The notes beneath the pieces are model-generated. The model ran no database searches, had not been told where the DNA came from, and saw only the letters and a program-made list of their open reading frames with translations. Positions 21,601 through 33,703 of a stretch of 64,000 nucleotides of DNA are shown one piece after another. Location: contig NW_026555341.1 of assembly GCF_029017545.1 (NCBI RefSeq), positions 38,192,001-38,256,000 on the forward strand. Reading direction: 5' to 3'. The position numbers and the translations under genes were made by a program. Position 1 is the first letter of the stretch. Each line of letters starts with the position of its first letter. This stretch comes from Prosopis cineraria (Eukaryota > Streptophyta > Magnoliopsida > Fabales > Fabaceae).

Positions 21601-24600
21601 AGGATTAAAGCAGGACTATGGTGACTCAGAAGGCTAGGCTTCCCCTCGCTCACTGTCTCAGCCTTCCAATTTATTATATTTATATTGTTTTGGAATTAGA
21701 TATTAATTTTATGATATACGATATGTTATTCCTAAGTTTGACTGATAGTGGATTCCGAAGCGTCTAGATTATGATAATTTTCTAATCCTACAGGAGCCCT
21801 CTTTTATATGTATGACTTGTATTTGGAGAATTGGTGGTTTTCTCAAAGTCCCATATGCATTTTGCTGATGAGGTTTTCTTGGATTTACACTCCTATTTAT
21901 TCTAATTCCTGACATCAATGACCGATCAATTTGTGATTGATGAAGGCTAATGTTGAGGCTCTTGTAACGTTACCACATCATCTCATCTGGTTCATGGCCT
22001 AAAACTAGCATTGGTTTCATTGGTACCTCATTAATTGGCCCGTGTGTATCATGTTCAAGACTAATCTCAATTACATGAGATTGTGATATAATTTTTGGAC
22101 GCTCTGTTGAATATCTCTTGTTCTATAAACGGTCTCTTAATAGTCAAATGCTCAGAGCTATTCTTATTACTATGGCTTTTAAATGCAGGCAAAAACGGCT
22201 GCTTCAACAGAGGACAAATGGCTTTTAGTGAATATACAATCTACCAAAGAATTCAGCTCACATATGGTATTATATTTTTGGTGCTTCCTCTATTTATAAA
22301 GCATACTGCTCAACACACAATGCATATTATCATTGGCTGATTTCTATGTTGCTTTGTGAAGCTTAATCGAGATACTTGGGCCAATGAAGCTGTCTCTCAG
22401 ACCATTAGCACTAATTTTATATTCTGGCAGGTCAGTTTGTTGCTTTGTTTTCTTCAGTGCTGTGGTGTGTGATATTTTCCCATTTTTCATTCAAGTCCTA
22501 TTTCACACCATGCTATTATTCGCACCCCCACATTCAAGAAAAAAAAAAGGAAAAATTATGGCTCGTCATTATCTTGAAAAAAATGATATAGTTAACTCTT
22601 CAGATGGATTGATTTATTCATGTGACTCGTAAGGCTTGCAGTGCTAAACCATATGCTCTTCCATGATTATATCTGCAGTCTTTTCAGACTGGTCATGTGG
22701 TGAAATGGAAGAGCAGAAAAATGAAAAGAAAAAGAAATGGGCTAGTGTAACATTTTATGGTTGGCAGTCATGAAGGAAGAGCCATAGATAACCATAAACT
22801 AGTATGCCCTTTGGGACAAGTTACAACATGTGATGGTCTAATCTACTCTTTCTCTCATATCTTAGCTGGGATCATCTTGATCCTCATGGTTGCTATTGGA
22901 GGAAAGTTTTGGAGAGGACCAAACTGGAGTGTACAAAATAGTTTTTGCTTTTTGTGGTCCAGCCTAGTTTTCCCAATACTATGACTTGTCTATGTCACTT
23001 GGAGTTTTTACCTGCAAAAAAGATTGTGATATTGAGTAACGCATTTGTCCAGGCTAGATTGGAGTTTAGACATGTGTGTCATGTTTCCTGGTTTAATCTT
23101 ATTCTGATGTTTGCCTGTTATTTTGAGCATAATATTTGTGCAATCATGTTGTTAGTAAATTTAAGTCATGCAGTTCTACATTGTCAAATCATTCTTTCTG
23201 TGAGCATAGGTTTACGATGATACAACTGAAGGCCGAAAAGTATGCACTTATTACAGACTGGATTCAATTCCTGTAGTGCTTGTAATTGATCCCATCACTG
23301 GCCAAAAGATGCGTATCTGGTCTGGAATGGTTCAGCCTGAAAGCTTATTGGAGGTATGTGATACATGGCAGCTTCTGATGGGAAGGTTACACGAGAAAAT
23401 TATGGGGAAATAGTTGCACTGTTTAATTTAATTTTGAACTCTACCTTTGATTTGTTTCTTTGCTGATTTGATAATTCAACTGTTATTTTAGGGTCTGCTA
23501 GCATTCCTGGATGCAGGCCCTAAGGATCATCACAATACTTTATCTCACAAACGTCCAAGAGAAAGTTCCAGCCCACCTAAAATTAAAGGTCTTGTAATTT
23601 TCTAGTTGTATTTATTCACTCAATCTTAGAATTAACTCTTATTGTTAAATTTTGTTCTCATTTTTCTGTAGGCTTTATTTACATATGAACAATATGTATA
23701 ACTGACACCTGCAATGTCTTTCAATTTGATGCGCCTTTTCCCTTTTTGTTCATGCTGTATTCTTCTTATCATTTCTTTTTGTTTTTGTATTTGAGGGTGT
23801 TTTCCTGTTATTCCTCTTCAGTGTTGAATTTATCGTGATAGTCTTGCTATAGTTGTCATCATCATGCTAGCATATTTGACAATTCATTCTGGTTTTATTC
23901 AGATGAAAGTAATGAAGATGAGGAAGTGTTAAAAGCTTTGGCACTTTCAATGGAAGGCATGAAAGAATCAAGTGTATTGGCTGGAACAGATAAGGATGCT
24001 GAGTCTGTTGACCAGGGACAAGAAACTGGCTTGCCTTCAAGGCCCACATACCCTCCCCTGCCTGAAGAACCCAAGGGTGATAAGAACCTCCTATGCAGAG
24101 TTGGTGTCCGGCTTCCTGATGGATGCCGAGTTCAGCGTAACTTTTTGCGCACTGATCCAATTCAGGTAAACTTTGTTTTCTTTTAAACCTGTAGGATTTC
24201 ATTGGATTGTGCTGCTATGTTCTTGTCATGGTTGTTCCAATGCTGATTTTATATGACTGTTGATGTGCATTTCCTTTCCTCCCGGACTTCTGGATGTCTT
24301 GTGCTCTTGTTTTGGATTATGGCATGCAAGACTGCTATTAAAAATGACTATTACGGATGTGAACATATCTTCAATTGTTTTATTATGCACACAATTTGAC
24401 ATGACATATTACTATTTTCAGATATATGAATTATCATACGAACTGCTGCTGGACTATCAACTGCCAAGTGTAGTTTTGTGCTTGTGAAATACGGGCATAT
24501 GTTCCATGCTTGGTTATTTTCTATCGGCCTTGGGAAGAGAGAACTTACCAGAAGGATGCTTTTATTTTCTTTTTCTTTCTTTCTTTGTTGTCGTACGAGC

Positions 24601-25348
24601 CAAAAGAAGTGAAGCCTGGTCGGTCCATGACCACCTTCAAATTTCAACATCTAAAATGAGCTTGTGCTTGGAATTGTCAATTTCATTAACATAGTTGAAG
24701 TTACTTGGTTGGGATTGCCACAAGTTTATATGCCTTTCATTTTTCTTATTACTCGTGTATTTTGAGCTTCAGAGGTCTTCGGTCAAAACCTTCATTTGTC
24801 TTCATTTATTGGGCTTGTATTCTTAAACCTTAGATGCCTTAGATCCAGTATTCTTTGGGGTCCCAGTTGGTGTGGTGCCTATGTCTTTTTGGCTCTGGTA
24901 CATGTATGAAATTAGAATCTTGTTTCTCATTCAGTTTATCCCAGTAGAATAGGTTACAAAATACAAGGCCAAGATAGCTATCAGGTCTCTGAGTCGTGTA
25001 ACAACCAGTAACAAAATGAATTCAAAAGATATTCTAATCAAATCTAATTCTGTGAGATAGGAAAGGATATCAATAAGAAATAGCTAGATTAGTCAACTAA
25101 TGGACCCAAACAAATTTGTCATTGTGTTGGTTGTATATTTCTTGTTCTGTAAAACTTTCATGAATGGCTCTTGCTTTGCACAGCTTCTGTGGTCATTCTG
25201 CTCCGCTCAGCTAGGGGAAGATGAGATGAGGCAATTTCGGTTGACACAATCAATTCCAGGAGCTTCCAAAGTGCTGGACTATGGAAGTAATGCGACTTTA
25301 GAGGAATCAGGGCTTGCAAACTCTATGATCTTGATGACATGGGAATGA
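15648..25348 (+). CDS. PUX7: PUX7-like plant UBX-domain protein (UBA-like, UAS, UIM, UBX), 10 exons
   Basis: Probable ubiquitin-binding adaptor of the CDC48/p97 ATPase, linking it to ubiquitylated clients. Exons, all with GT-AG introns and consistent phase: 15648-15749, 16457-16590, 16683-16796, 17793-17988, 22189-22266, 22362-22430, 23210-23353, 23492-23588, 23903-24165, 25184-25348 (TGA). They predict about 453 aa. Residues 1-55 are a UBA-like fold starting MEGVLSSNDQQIMVKSF. About 150-300 is a UAS (thioredoxin-like) domain with DKWLLVNIQS, FIFWQVYDD and DSIPVVLVIDPITGQKM. Residues 316-329 are a ubiquitin-interacting motif (EDEEVLKALALSME). About 373-453 is the C-terminal UBX domain ending SGLANSMILMTWE. 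The usual Phe-Pro-Arg p97-binding loop is not obvious. Length and order match plant PUX7-type proteins. Intron 4 (4.2 kb) is enlarged by an LTR element, and intron 1 carries a tandem duplication. No internal stops; it looks intact. Confidence 0.93.
16000..16190 (+). repeat. ~95-bp tandem duplication inside intron 1 of the PUX7-like gene
   Basis: Copy 1 (16000-16094) and copy 2 (16095-16190) both begin GCTTTCCTGACT and end ATCT..GACAAGT, differing at only a few positions. A recent head-to-tail duplication. Confidence 0.9.
19349..21251 (-). mobile_element. Short non-autonomous LTR retrotransposon, antisense in intron 4 of the PUX7-like gene
   Basis: Left (19349-19920) and right (20655-21251) LTRs start TGATAGGATCC and end CATCA or TATCA. 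A perfect 5-bp duplication GAAGC flanks the element (19344-19348, 21252-21256). Next to the right LTR, the minus strand carries TTTGGTATCAAAGTC (20640-20654), a Met-tRNA primer site with one change. Next to the left LTR, the minus strand carries TTTTCAAGGGGGAAGTA, a polypurine tract. The element therefore reads right to left. Its interior is about 500 bp of unique sequence. A minus-strand frame near 20320-20390 has a weak aspartic-protease-like look (LNLVDGRS), but no real gag or pol survives. The LTR end and tract are duplicated (19921-20153). Confidence 0.9.
19921..20153 (-). repeat. Tandem duplication of the LTR end and polypurine tract
   Basis: The junction between LTR and polypurine tract (CTATCA|ATACTTCCCCCTTGAAAATTC) occurs twice, at about 19915-19940 and 20148-20172, with a further copy of about 175 bp of LTR-terminal sequence between them. 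This suggests unequal exchange or slippage inside the element. Confidence 0.75.
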
Positions 25349-26726
25349 ATCCAGATTTTTGGGTGACTTCGCTGGAAAAGTCAGACTGGGGAGCTTCTGT
25401 TTGGTGGTTCCTACTTATATAGCTATATGTTTTTCCTTCTTTGACATGGGTTCGTGTTCAAAAGGTAAACGGGAGTCTTAATTAAACTCTCATGTGTATA
25501 TACTCTGAATGAAGGCTAAGATCAATGCCCCTATATCATTGCTTAATTATTTCCCCCTTTTTGTTTGAGGATATCTTAAAATTAGAGGAACTTGTAAAGA
25601 GAGAGGCTTTTGAAAGTTTGGTTATATTCATCATCCTCTAATCCTTATTAACAAGTCAAATAAGGAAATTGAAAATCCAGCAAGACATTTATCTTGCAAT
25701 GGAACATTTCTTCCTTGTTCTGCCCAATTAATAATTCATGCAGGGTAACCTTCAATGACTACTCTCTATTATTGCCCTTGACATGTTGAAAGTCTCTTTC
25801 TTTTTCTTTGGAAAAAAGATCAAATTATTTTGTTATTTCCCTTTCAATTAAAGTATATAATTTATATTAAGTTGTACTATTTGGATTGTATGAGGTGAAA
25901 TATATAATAAAAACAGGGTAGGTTATATTTTTGGCCTCATACTTGATAATCGATTTGGTCCTGTGGTGTACCAGCTTGAAGTTGAATCCTTACCTACCAT
26001 GATACTTCATTTGTAAAAGATGAATGAAATAGGAAGCTTCCATGCTGATGAAATTAAGCAATGCATCAACGTACAATAATTAGAGGTGAATTAATTAATT
26101 AGCGGAGCTGGTTTGGATGTTAATGGGAATTGCAAATAATTTAAGTCCTGTGATATTACTTCAGACTTTTTCTGTTCAATGGCCCCTTGTCACCTCACCG
26201 AATCTTGAGAGAGAATATTTTAGAAAGGTACAGAAATGGAGACATCCTTTTTAGCTTTGAACCATCTCAAATTGCCTACAATACAAGTTTGCTTTGTTAT
26301 TATATTTAAATTAAATAAGGGGGTTTAATGCTTACAAATAATTCAAATTTGTGTTTAAATAATAGATATATACTGGGTCTGATCAATGATGTTTTAAAAA
26401 TTGGAGTCATTTGACCTGTATGAAGATTAAATGGCTCAAAATTTATTGATTGGATTGAGAAGCAAATTGATCATAATGAACTTAATGTATATTTGACAAA
26501 ATGTTGGCATAATATTGGTGGAAGAGGTATTTTTGGAGGCGGGAAAAAGGGCAAGTTAGGAAAACAAAGAGGAAGACTGCCAAAAGTTGTTAGGCCGTTA
26601 TGTCATTCTGGTGACCTCAATACGTTCCATTTCCAATATTCGCTGCATCACCTTTATGCTGCTAATGCATCACACTACAGTGAAAATGGATCTCTTTGAT
26701 ATTTTAAAGATATATTCTGATCTCTG
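25349..26726. other. 3' region of the PUX7-like gene and intergenic spacer
   Basis: The first few hundred bases probably form the 3' untranslated region. The remainder has no recognisable gene. Sequence around 25905-26000 (TTTTTGGCCTCATACTTG..TTTGGTCCTGTGG) resembles a worn dispersed-repeat fragment. Confidence 0.45.
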
Positions 26727-26729
26727 CGG

Positions 26730-26744
26730 GCGCGCGCGCGCCGC

Positions 26745-26779
<35 letters not shown>
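26730..26779. repeat. Compound (GC)n-(GA)n microsatellite
   Basis: A run of alternating GC (about 26730-26744) passes directly into about 16 GA units (26747-26779). Confidence 0.9.
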
Positions 26780-26782
<3 letters not shown>

Positions 26783-26939
26783 ATGTCAGATTCAAATGGT
26801 GTAAATTATATGAAGACCTATACTTTGAAATCTGAATTACAATTCCATGACTTACACAATGTATAGCATTCGTCACTTTGCCTTGTTTCATAATTTTTTT
26901 CCTGAGTTTGTTTTCTTAGGTGCATGCTAGTGCTGTGCA

Positions 26940-27330
26940 AAAATCCTCTAATTTAAGTGGTGGTATAGCCGAGCCATTCCTTTTTAAAAATCAACTGAGC
27001 CAATCAAAACCAATAAAATAAACAAATCCATTCGCCGAGCAAAAGGAGAGAGAGGGATTCGAACCCTCGATAGTTCTTTGTTTCGAATTATACCGGTTTT
27101 CAAGACCGGAGCTATCAACCACTCAGCCATCTCTCCAAAAGATTATTTCTATTTTATCGTTATTCCACCGAATAGAACATGACGATATGAGTTAATACCC
27201 TTTCTATATATTGGAAAGATATCTGCTATGGGTCTATTTTTCTCTGACCCAATTTAACATGAGATGGTCCTGTCCTATTCGGTCCTTATAAATACTGATC
27301 TTTCATGATCAAAAAGATTGAAAAGATTAA
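26940..27330. other. Probable nuclear insertion of plastid DNA around trnS-UGA
   Basis: The bases flanking the tRNA (for example CAAATCCATTCGCCGAGCAAAA on one side and TTCCACCGAATAGAACATGACG on the other) look like chloroplast intergenic DNA and unlike the surrounding repeats. No neighbouring plastid gene is included. Limits are uncertain. Confidence 0.5.
27045..27136 (-). tRNA. trnS-UGA: Plastid-type tRNA-Ser(UGA) in the nuclear sequence, probably a pseudo-copy
   Basis: Read on the minus strand, the 92-nt sequence starts GGAGAGATGGCTGAGTGG, has the anticodon arm CCGGTCTTGAAAACCGG with anticodon TGA, a long variable arm, and ends GGTTCGAATCCCTCTCTCTCC. This is the class II serine tRNA of chloroplast genomes and closely matches the plastid sequence. 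The variable-arm stem has what looks like a G-to-A change. It probably marks an insertion of plastid DNA into the nucleus. No CCA is encoded, as usual for plastid genes. Confidence 0.85.
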
Positions 27331-27964
27331 ATTATTTCTTTGGATTAGGCTAGGCAGAAGACTATGCATCTGGACCACTTAGTCTAGTCTAGTCCTATTA
27401 TTGTATTTAATATAATTGTAATTAATTTATTTTTAATAAATTCTTCAAGTGTAATTGATGTTAAGGAGATAATTGCATGAAAATTTATTGAGTTTATTTC
27501 TAAATTGTTGTAATGTTATGTTATTGAAGTTTGTTAAGTGTTGTTTTTGTTGAAATTACAAATTTAAATCATTTGAATTGTAATTGAAATTTTTTTTCTT
27601 CTTGTTGAAAATTATTTTGGATTTATTATGATTATAAGTGATTTTATTATCTTAATTGAATTTATTAGATTGAAATGGATTATTGTCTTTCATAAAAAAA
27701 AAAAGAAAAAAATAGCTAAGTAAGTACTAGACTAACGGGATCAGTCTTCGAGTCCTATGACCAAGTTTGATCCTATTAATCTTTGATTTATCACTAAACA
27801 AGATCAAATTATGAGTTTCTTAACCTAGTTTTTTTTATGAAAGAGACCAGACTTCGAGTTAGGTTAAAGTTCAATGCCGTCTAGTCCTTTGCGTAGCTTT
27901 AATATATACCTTTACATTAAAAACTATGTTACAATTATTTGTGTTTGTGTTATATAAATTTCTA
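27331..27964. other. Intergenic, no gene recognised
   Basis: AT-rich sequence with no convincing frame or repeat structure. There is an A-run near 27696-27712. Confidence 0.5.
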
Positions 27965-29415
27965 TAGGGTTAAGGGATAAAAATATCCGATAAGTTTTTT
28001 AAAAGAAATATTAGGTACCCTTACCTTTCAATTAAAACAATTTTGCCCTAAAACTTTCAAAAAGATAGCAATTTCGTCCCACCGTCGTCTCAAGCTCACG
28101 TTGACTGTTAAATAAGGTTGTTCGACCAAGCAAAATAACAAGTGATCCAACGTGGATGACATGTCAGACCCAACTCACACACCTATTCATCTTCTCATTC
28201 TCCACGAGCGGTTAGTCAACCCCTCTCCACATTTCTCCAGCCATTGTCCCTTCCTCCCAACCTTCCGTCGAGATTCTTCACCCACGTCGCCATGAACTCG
28301 TGCACCAATGCCACTGAAGACCTTTGAATTCGTCGCTGCACAACTAGATCGGGCCACCTAGGTTGCTGCCGTTGAGATGGTGTCTAGTTGGTTTAGTGCT
28401 CTCCTTTCTAGTTGGACTTGCCGGACCTCAAGGACGTGGTCTAAACTCTTTTCCGATACTCAGAAGGGAAGAACACGTATGGGGAAAATGAGGCTAAGTT
28501 GGATAGTGATTAACCCAAAGGGATAGTACGCGGCGAATGTTCTGAGCCCGAAGCCAGTATCAACGAAGTGGCGATGGCTTCGATTTTTGAAGTGGGTTTG
28601 GCTTTTGGTTTTTAACCTACTTGAATTGGGTTTGATTGTTATTGAACTGGATTTGATTGTTTTTAACTTGTTTGAACTAGATTCGATTGTTTTTAACCAG
28701 CTTGAATTGGTTCGATTTTAGTGTTCTGGGTTTATTTTTTAGCCTAGTGTCTGCTTCCTTAAACTGATTTTATTTTTGCTTTCTTGAACTCTCTAACTCA
28801 TTTTGAATGTCTGTTTCTCCTTCGTTCTCTCTTATATGAAACTGAAACTAGATATGAAAAGTTTGAGATTAATTTTTTTTTATTGGTTGATTTTTCTTTA
28901 GAAATTAGATATGAAGCTTGAGTTGGGTTTTGAATACTTGATTACGAAACCTATCGTGAATGACAATCTATTAATGACAGTTGAAAAAATGGATGGGGTT
29001 TTGGGTTGATGAGATGGATATTGCAGAGAACTCAAGGGAGAAGGGTGGATTTGTTTTTTTTTTTTTTTCCTTTTTTAAAAAATGCCAGGTGAGTGCCACA
29101 TAAACACATAAAGTTAAAGTAACGGTCAACAGACGATCACACTAACAACAGGGTGAAATTGTTCCCTTTTTTTTTTAGGTTTAGAAACAAAATTATTTCA
29201 ACTAAAAAATAAGGATATTTAATATTACTTTTAAAAAACTTCAGGGATAATAAACAATCACCAAATGGTCACACTAACAACAAACAATCACACTAACAAT
29301 AGGGTGAAATTGCTCCCTTTTTTTGAAGTTTTGAGACAAAATTATTTCAATTAAAAGGTAACGGTATTTAATATTATTTTTAAAAAACTTCAAGGACATT
29401 TTCTCCCCTTAATAT
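27965..29415. mobile_element. Long-TIR element (~1.45 kb) with a GC-richer, gene-like interior
   Basis: The left end (about 27965-28085) is the reverse complement of the right end (about 29297-29415): blocks GATAAGTTTTTTAAAAG, TTACCTTTCAATTAAAACAATTTTG and AAAACTTTCAAAAAG pair with their complements. The right arm is present twice in tandem (about 29145-29247 and 29297-29400). The interior 28100-28600 is richer in G and C than its surroundings and contains coding-like but stop-broken sequence, followed by four or so ~30-bp units with TTTGATTGTTTTTAAC (28610-28720). The form resembles a Mutator-like element that may have captured host sequence. No transposase frame and no clear 9-bp duplication were found. 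Confidence 0.6.
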
Positions 29416-30246
29416 ATCTTTATATATTGTAAAGCTTGATGAGATTCACTATTCATCTATAGTATTTTGAATAGTAAACCTCCATCAATTTTTTTACTGG
29501 TTATTTTTTTTAGATTTTATTTTTATATTATTAGGAGAATTCAAAAGAAGGGGGCTTATGATGTACTCATAATTGAAAAAAAAAAGAAGATAGTAAATGT
29601 GAGACTACAGCAAAAATCCTTGAACTTTGTCTTTTAAAAAATAAAATTTAAAACTTTTATTTTTTTTGGTCAAATGCTTATATAACTTTAAAATTGATTA
29701 CATAATTTTTTTATTTTTTTTATATGATTGGGAGAAGTTGAAAGAATGTAGATTAATTTTTCCTTAAGTTCTAAAATAAAAAAAATTATTTTTAATAATT
29801 TTATATAAAAATATTGTTATTTATTTATTCTAATTAGCAAAAATAAGTGCACCAAAATTAAATATATAATCATTTTTATTTTCATCATTACAGTTAATAA
29901 TTTTTAATTGCTTATACAATTCTATATGACTATATCACACATTTTGAACGTTATTATTTTGATAAAATTATCACATTAATATTTATTCAATTTTTTTTTT
30001 TTTGCGTTGTTTGGTTTGAGGGTAATGGACAGAGGGGAGAGATGAGATTTGCATAAATTTGTTTTTTTAAAAAAAAAAGAAGTGAAAGTTTTTTAATTGG
30101 TTTTCCTTTCTTTTTCATCTTACATTTTCTTTGTATTAAATTTATAACACCACTTGTCTTTTCTTTCAAAATTGAAACCACTAAAATCTTCTCTCACTTT
30201 TCGTAATCAATTTAAACTCTTTCATACAAGATAAAGGATTAATTTT
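29416..30246. other. AT-rich spacer, no gene seen
   Basis: Long T- and A-tracts with no protein-like frame. It may belong partly to the Helitron-like unit whose 3' end lies just downstream, but no 5' terminus could be fixed. Confidence 0.45.
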
Positions 30247-30274
30247 CCGTGCGATGCACGGGTATAAAACCTAA
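30247..30274 (+). mobile_element. Helitron-like 3' terminus
   Basis: CCGTGC-GAT-GCACGG (30247-30261) forms a 6-bp GC-rich hairpin. Nine bases later comes CTAA (30271-30274), followed by T. A subterminal hairpin a short distance before CTRR, with insertion before a T, is the standard Helitron 3' end, and this hairpin sequence resembles common plant Helitron families. The rest of the element is not delimited. Confidence 0.6.
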
Positions 30275-30306
30275 TTACAAAAAATAATTTTCATGAAGCC
30301 ATGAAG

Positions 30307-30307
<1 letters not shown>

Positions 30308-30346
<39 letters not shown>

Positions 30347-30347
30347 G
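30308..30347. repeat. (AT)n microsatellite
   Basis: About 40 bp of alternating AT with one GT interruption. Confidence 0.9.
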
Positions 30348-33300
30348 GGGTTCAAATCACTTTTCAAGTAAAGCACTTATTAGTTCCTTGCATCCAAATG
30401 AAAAGCCGAATTGTGAACCATAGTACACTCATTGTTAAAATTAATTAATGATCTTGACCACTTAAATCAATGTAAATGGTTTAGTGGATTGGCTTGGCAC
30501 CATTACTGATTGTTGTAGTGAGATTTGGATCATTGAAATTTAATCTCGTCCATTCATATTTAAAATTTTTAAACCGTAATTTTTTATATGATAAATTTAT
30601 TTTTTTTAAAGTGCCAGCATTAAAATTATCTTTATTTTAAATTTATATCTATTAAAATATAAAATTAAATTAAATTTCAACCATCCAAAATTTATTTGGA
30701 TGATCTTAATTGATTATGGCACTCCACGCTCTTCAAAAAGATGAGCATGGAATGTCTGCTCGATGTTTCTTCTTCTTTTTCTTTTGGAGAGCCATATCCA
30801 ACCTGACATGAATATGCAAAAACCAAGATAACTCATTAGCTGAATATCAAATATTGCAAAGCCCCCATATCTATTACCGTTTAGAATTAGACCATAACAG
30901 AATTTTGATCTATACTGGTAACATAATAGCAAATTTGGGGTAGATTAGAATTAGATACTGATCGAAAAGCAAGGATATGGGACCATGTGAGTAGAAAACA
31001 AAAAATTTCTATTTTAATTCTATCATTAGCTATGGGTTCGAATTTAAGAAAAATTTTAGAGAATGTTTGCTCCCCTAAAATTTTCTCGTCTTTCTGAATG
31101 ATAAGGAAAAAAATTAGATCAAAAGAAAATGCTATTTTAGAGTTTATCAATAATTTACTTGTGTGGGTAGAGATCCGATATTTTTTGAATCTTTATGCAA
31201 GGAGTTACAAAAAAAAATTCAACAAAGATAAAAAATGATAAAAAAATACATAAATATATAATAGTAGTTTCTATAGCATGAATGAATAGAATATAGTATT
31301 TGTGGCACATGGGGTTTGAATAAAAAAAATGGATTTTTTTTAAATAAAAAGAGAGAATTTCTTGTTCGTGAAGGATGGTCCTGTTGTGGAGCTATGCAAT
31401 GCAATGTCTCTCAAACTTTTCAAGTTTGGATCCAAATGAAGGGAAAGCAACACGAACAGAGTGGGGTCCACAAGGTGATGCAGCTTCACATGTCTCTCCA
31501 ATGTCACCATCTCACTCACGTGCACATCTTCGCATACTAACTCCCCATTCAGATCATGAGATTTTTATCCTTTAAATTATATTTCTATTCTCAACAATTT
31601 CAATATTAAATAGTTTCATTGAAAATTATTTTTATCAAACTCCATATCTATTAACATAAAAAAATAAGTGACTTAAATTTAAATAATCTAACATTCAAAT
31701 GAACATTCTACATGAAGGTTAATCATATCTTATGATCATCAATACAATGAGCAAGGGTACATTTTGGCATTATTTTTAAAACCATAATGGACGAGGTATT
31801 GAAAAAGTTTGTAGCTCATGCTCCTCATAGCTTAATGAGTTAAATCGGTGGTTAAATCAATGATATAATAATTAAATAAAAAATAATATTTATATGTATA
31901 TATATAAGATTAAAAATACTAACAATATCATTCATTCTGTTAAGGATTGTTCAGGCATAACATGTTAAGTTTTAATTCTCATTTTTTATATGCATATGTT
32001 TTGTTTACCTTATTTATCCTTTTGAAACAAATGGGTTTTCAATTGTCTCTACACTTTAATTTATATTTTTTTGACTTAAAAGGAGGGAAAAATATCATTA
32101 ATGGATGAAAATAATAGAGCTTCAGCAATAAGGCAAAGGCATACATAGAAACAGAGCAAAAAAAGAAAATTAGCCAATCACTTCATGCAATAGAACAAGA
32201 AGGACAAAAAACTGCCACCACTGCCGCCACCAGAACTCCTGCCATCGAACCACCGAAATCCATAGGAAAGAAAACAAGTCAACAAAACCATAAGGGGTGG
32301 GGGTCTAGAGAACCACCTAAGAGGAGTCTCACCCCTTTAATTCACATAGTGCCAATAAACAAATCACGCACTCAATTTTATTATAACAATCCAGAAGTAA
32401 GTTGGCAGTAATATTTTTTAATTGAATAAAAAAGTTTATTACTAAAATAAGAGTGAAAAGGAAAAATGGTCTAACTGTTCCGGATTTCAGGTTAATTCTG
32501 GTTATGTCAAACTTGCTCGAGCTGCTTTTGAATTCGAGCGACAATTTGACTACTGCATTGTGGTGACTACCCCATGTAACGCCCCGATCGAATGCTAGAA
32601 ACTGTATATATTGTTCCCTCAATAGTTGATGTGCTTGTGCGTGTGTGTGTGTGTGTTTGCATTCACACACACGTACATGTGGATATTTAACACTGTTCAC
32701 ATACCCTTTTTGTTCTTTCAATTAATGTATGATATTGACATACCTGCCTCCTATACATATGTAGTTTGTTCTCTTCAGCAACACTATCTTTGATTCTGAA
32801 TTTTATGTGTTTTGAATGAAAGGCTATATATGACAATAAAAACCCATACAAAAAAGAAAGTGCTAGATTTAGCAAGCAAAAATTAGCATCACTGGTGGGT
32901 GGAAAAAAAGAATTTTTAGATCGGTTGTTGAGGACTTTCTAGGTCGGTTATTGAAAATTAGGTTAATTAAAACACTACACCTACCATTACACTCCAAGGA
33001 GATTGCTTTCTTATATTGAAAGAGAAAGGTATGTAATTATCTCTCTGCTCCTTCCTTAATTACTACATATAAACAAAATGTAAGTACTAAATTATTATTT
33101 TTAACTATCCCATTGGACCTTTTCCATTCGTCTATTTGAAGATGTGTGTGTGTGTGTGTGTGTGGGGAGGGGAGCTGTATTTAAGATTTATATCTTGCTC
33201 CTTAGATCTTCTATGTTCATGAATTCATACATTTAAAGAGAAATTTATATAAAAGGATACATTGTGTGCGAGATTTAATAGCAAAGATTACTTTTTTCAA

Positions 33301-33703
33301 GGTACTGAAGGCAAATAATAAATACCCCCACAATTGTTAATTGTTTGCATTGTGTGTCTAAGATTAATTTAACATAATTCATTTCTTTTCTTTCTATTTG
33401 TTTATAGGATTTTCACCGATACAAATATTGGCTACTCTAATCGATATCCATTTTTTTTTTCTAGTAATGAAAAGACAAAACAAAGAATAAAGAGAAACTA
33501 TAAACAAAAGATAAGGGACCTTGAATGTAACCGAGCAACTCTAAGAAACTGATTGCATTTTTATATTGTTTTTCCCTTCTCAATCTCTTATTAATTAGTC
33601 AAGAGTATGTAAACTAATGTGTATAGTTATTAACCTGTATGTACATGTCATTATCAACACTGATATTAGATTTTTTATACTAAGTATGTTTAAGGATAGC
33701 ATA
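30348..33703. other. Gene-poor spacer
   Basis: Two overlapping minus-strand open stretches (30714-30932 and 30887-31150) are longer than their surroundings but match no family I recognise. (GT)n runs occur near 32639-32656 and 33143-33163. The GC-richer patch at 32200-32330 has no clear frame. No gene is claimed. Confidence 0.4.

Noticed and set aside
23867..24202. 111-codon minus-strand frame
   Set aside because: It lies opposite exon 9 of the PUX7-like gene, whose reading has correct splice sites and domain content.
30714..31150. Two overlapping minus-strand frames of 72 and 87 codons, considered as an organelle gene fragment
   Set aside because: The sequence did not match any plastid or mitochondrial protein I can recall, and the frames are not joined.
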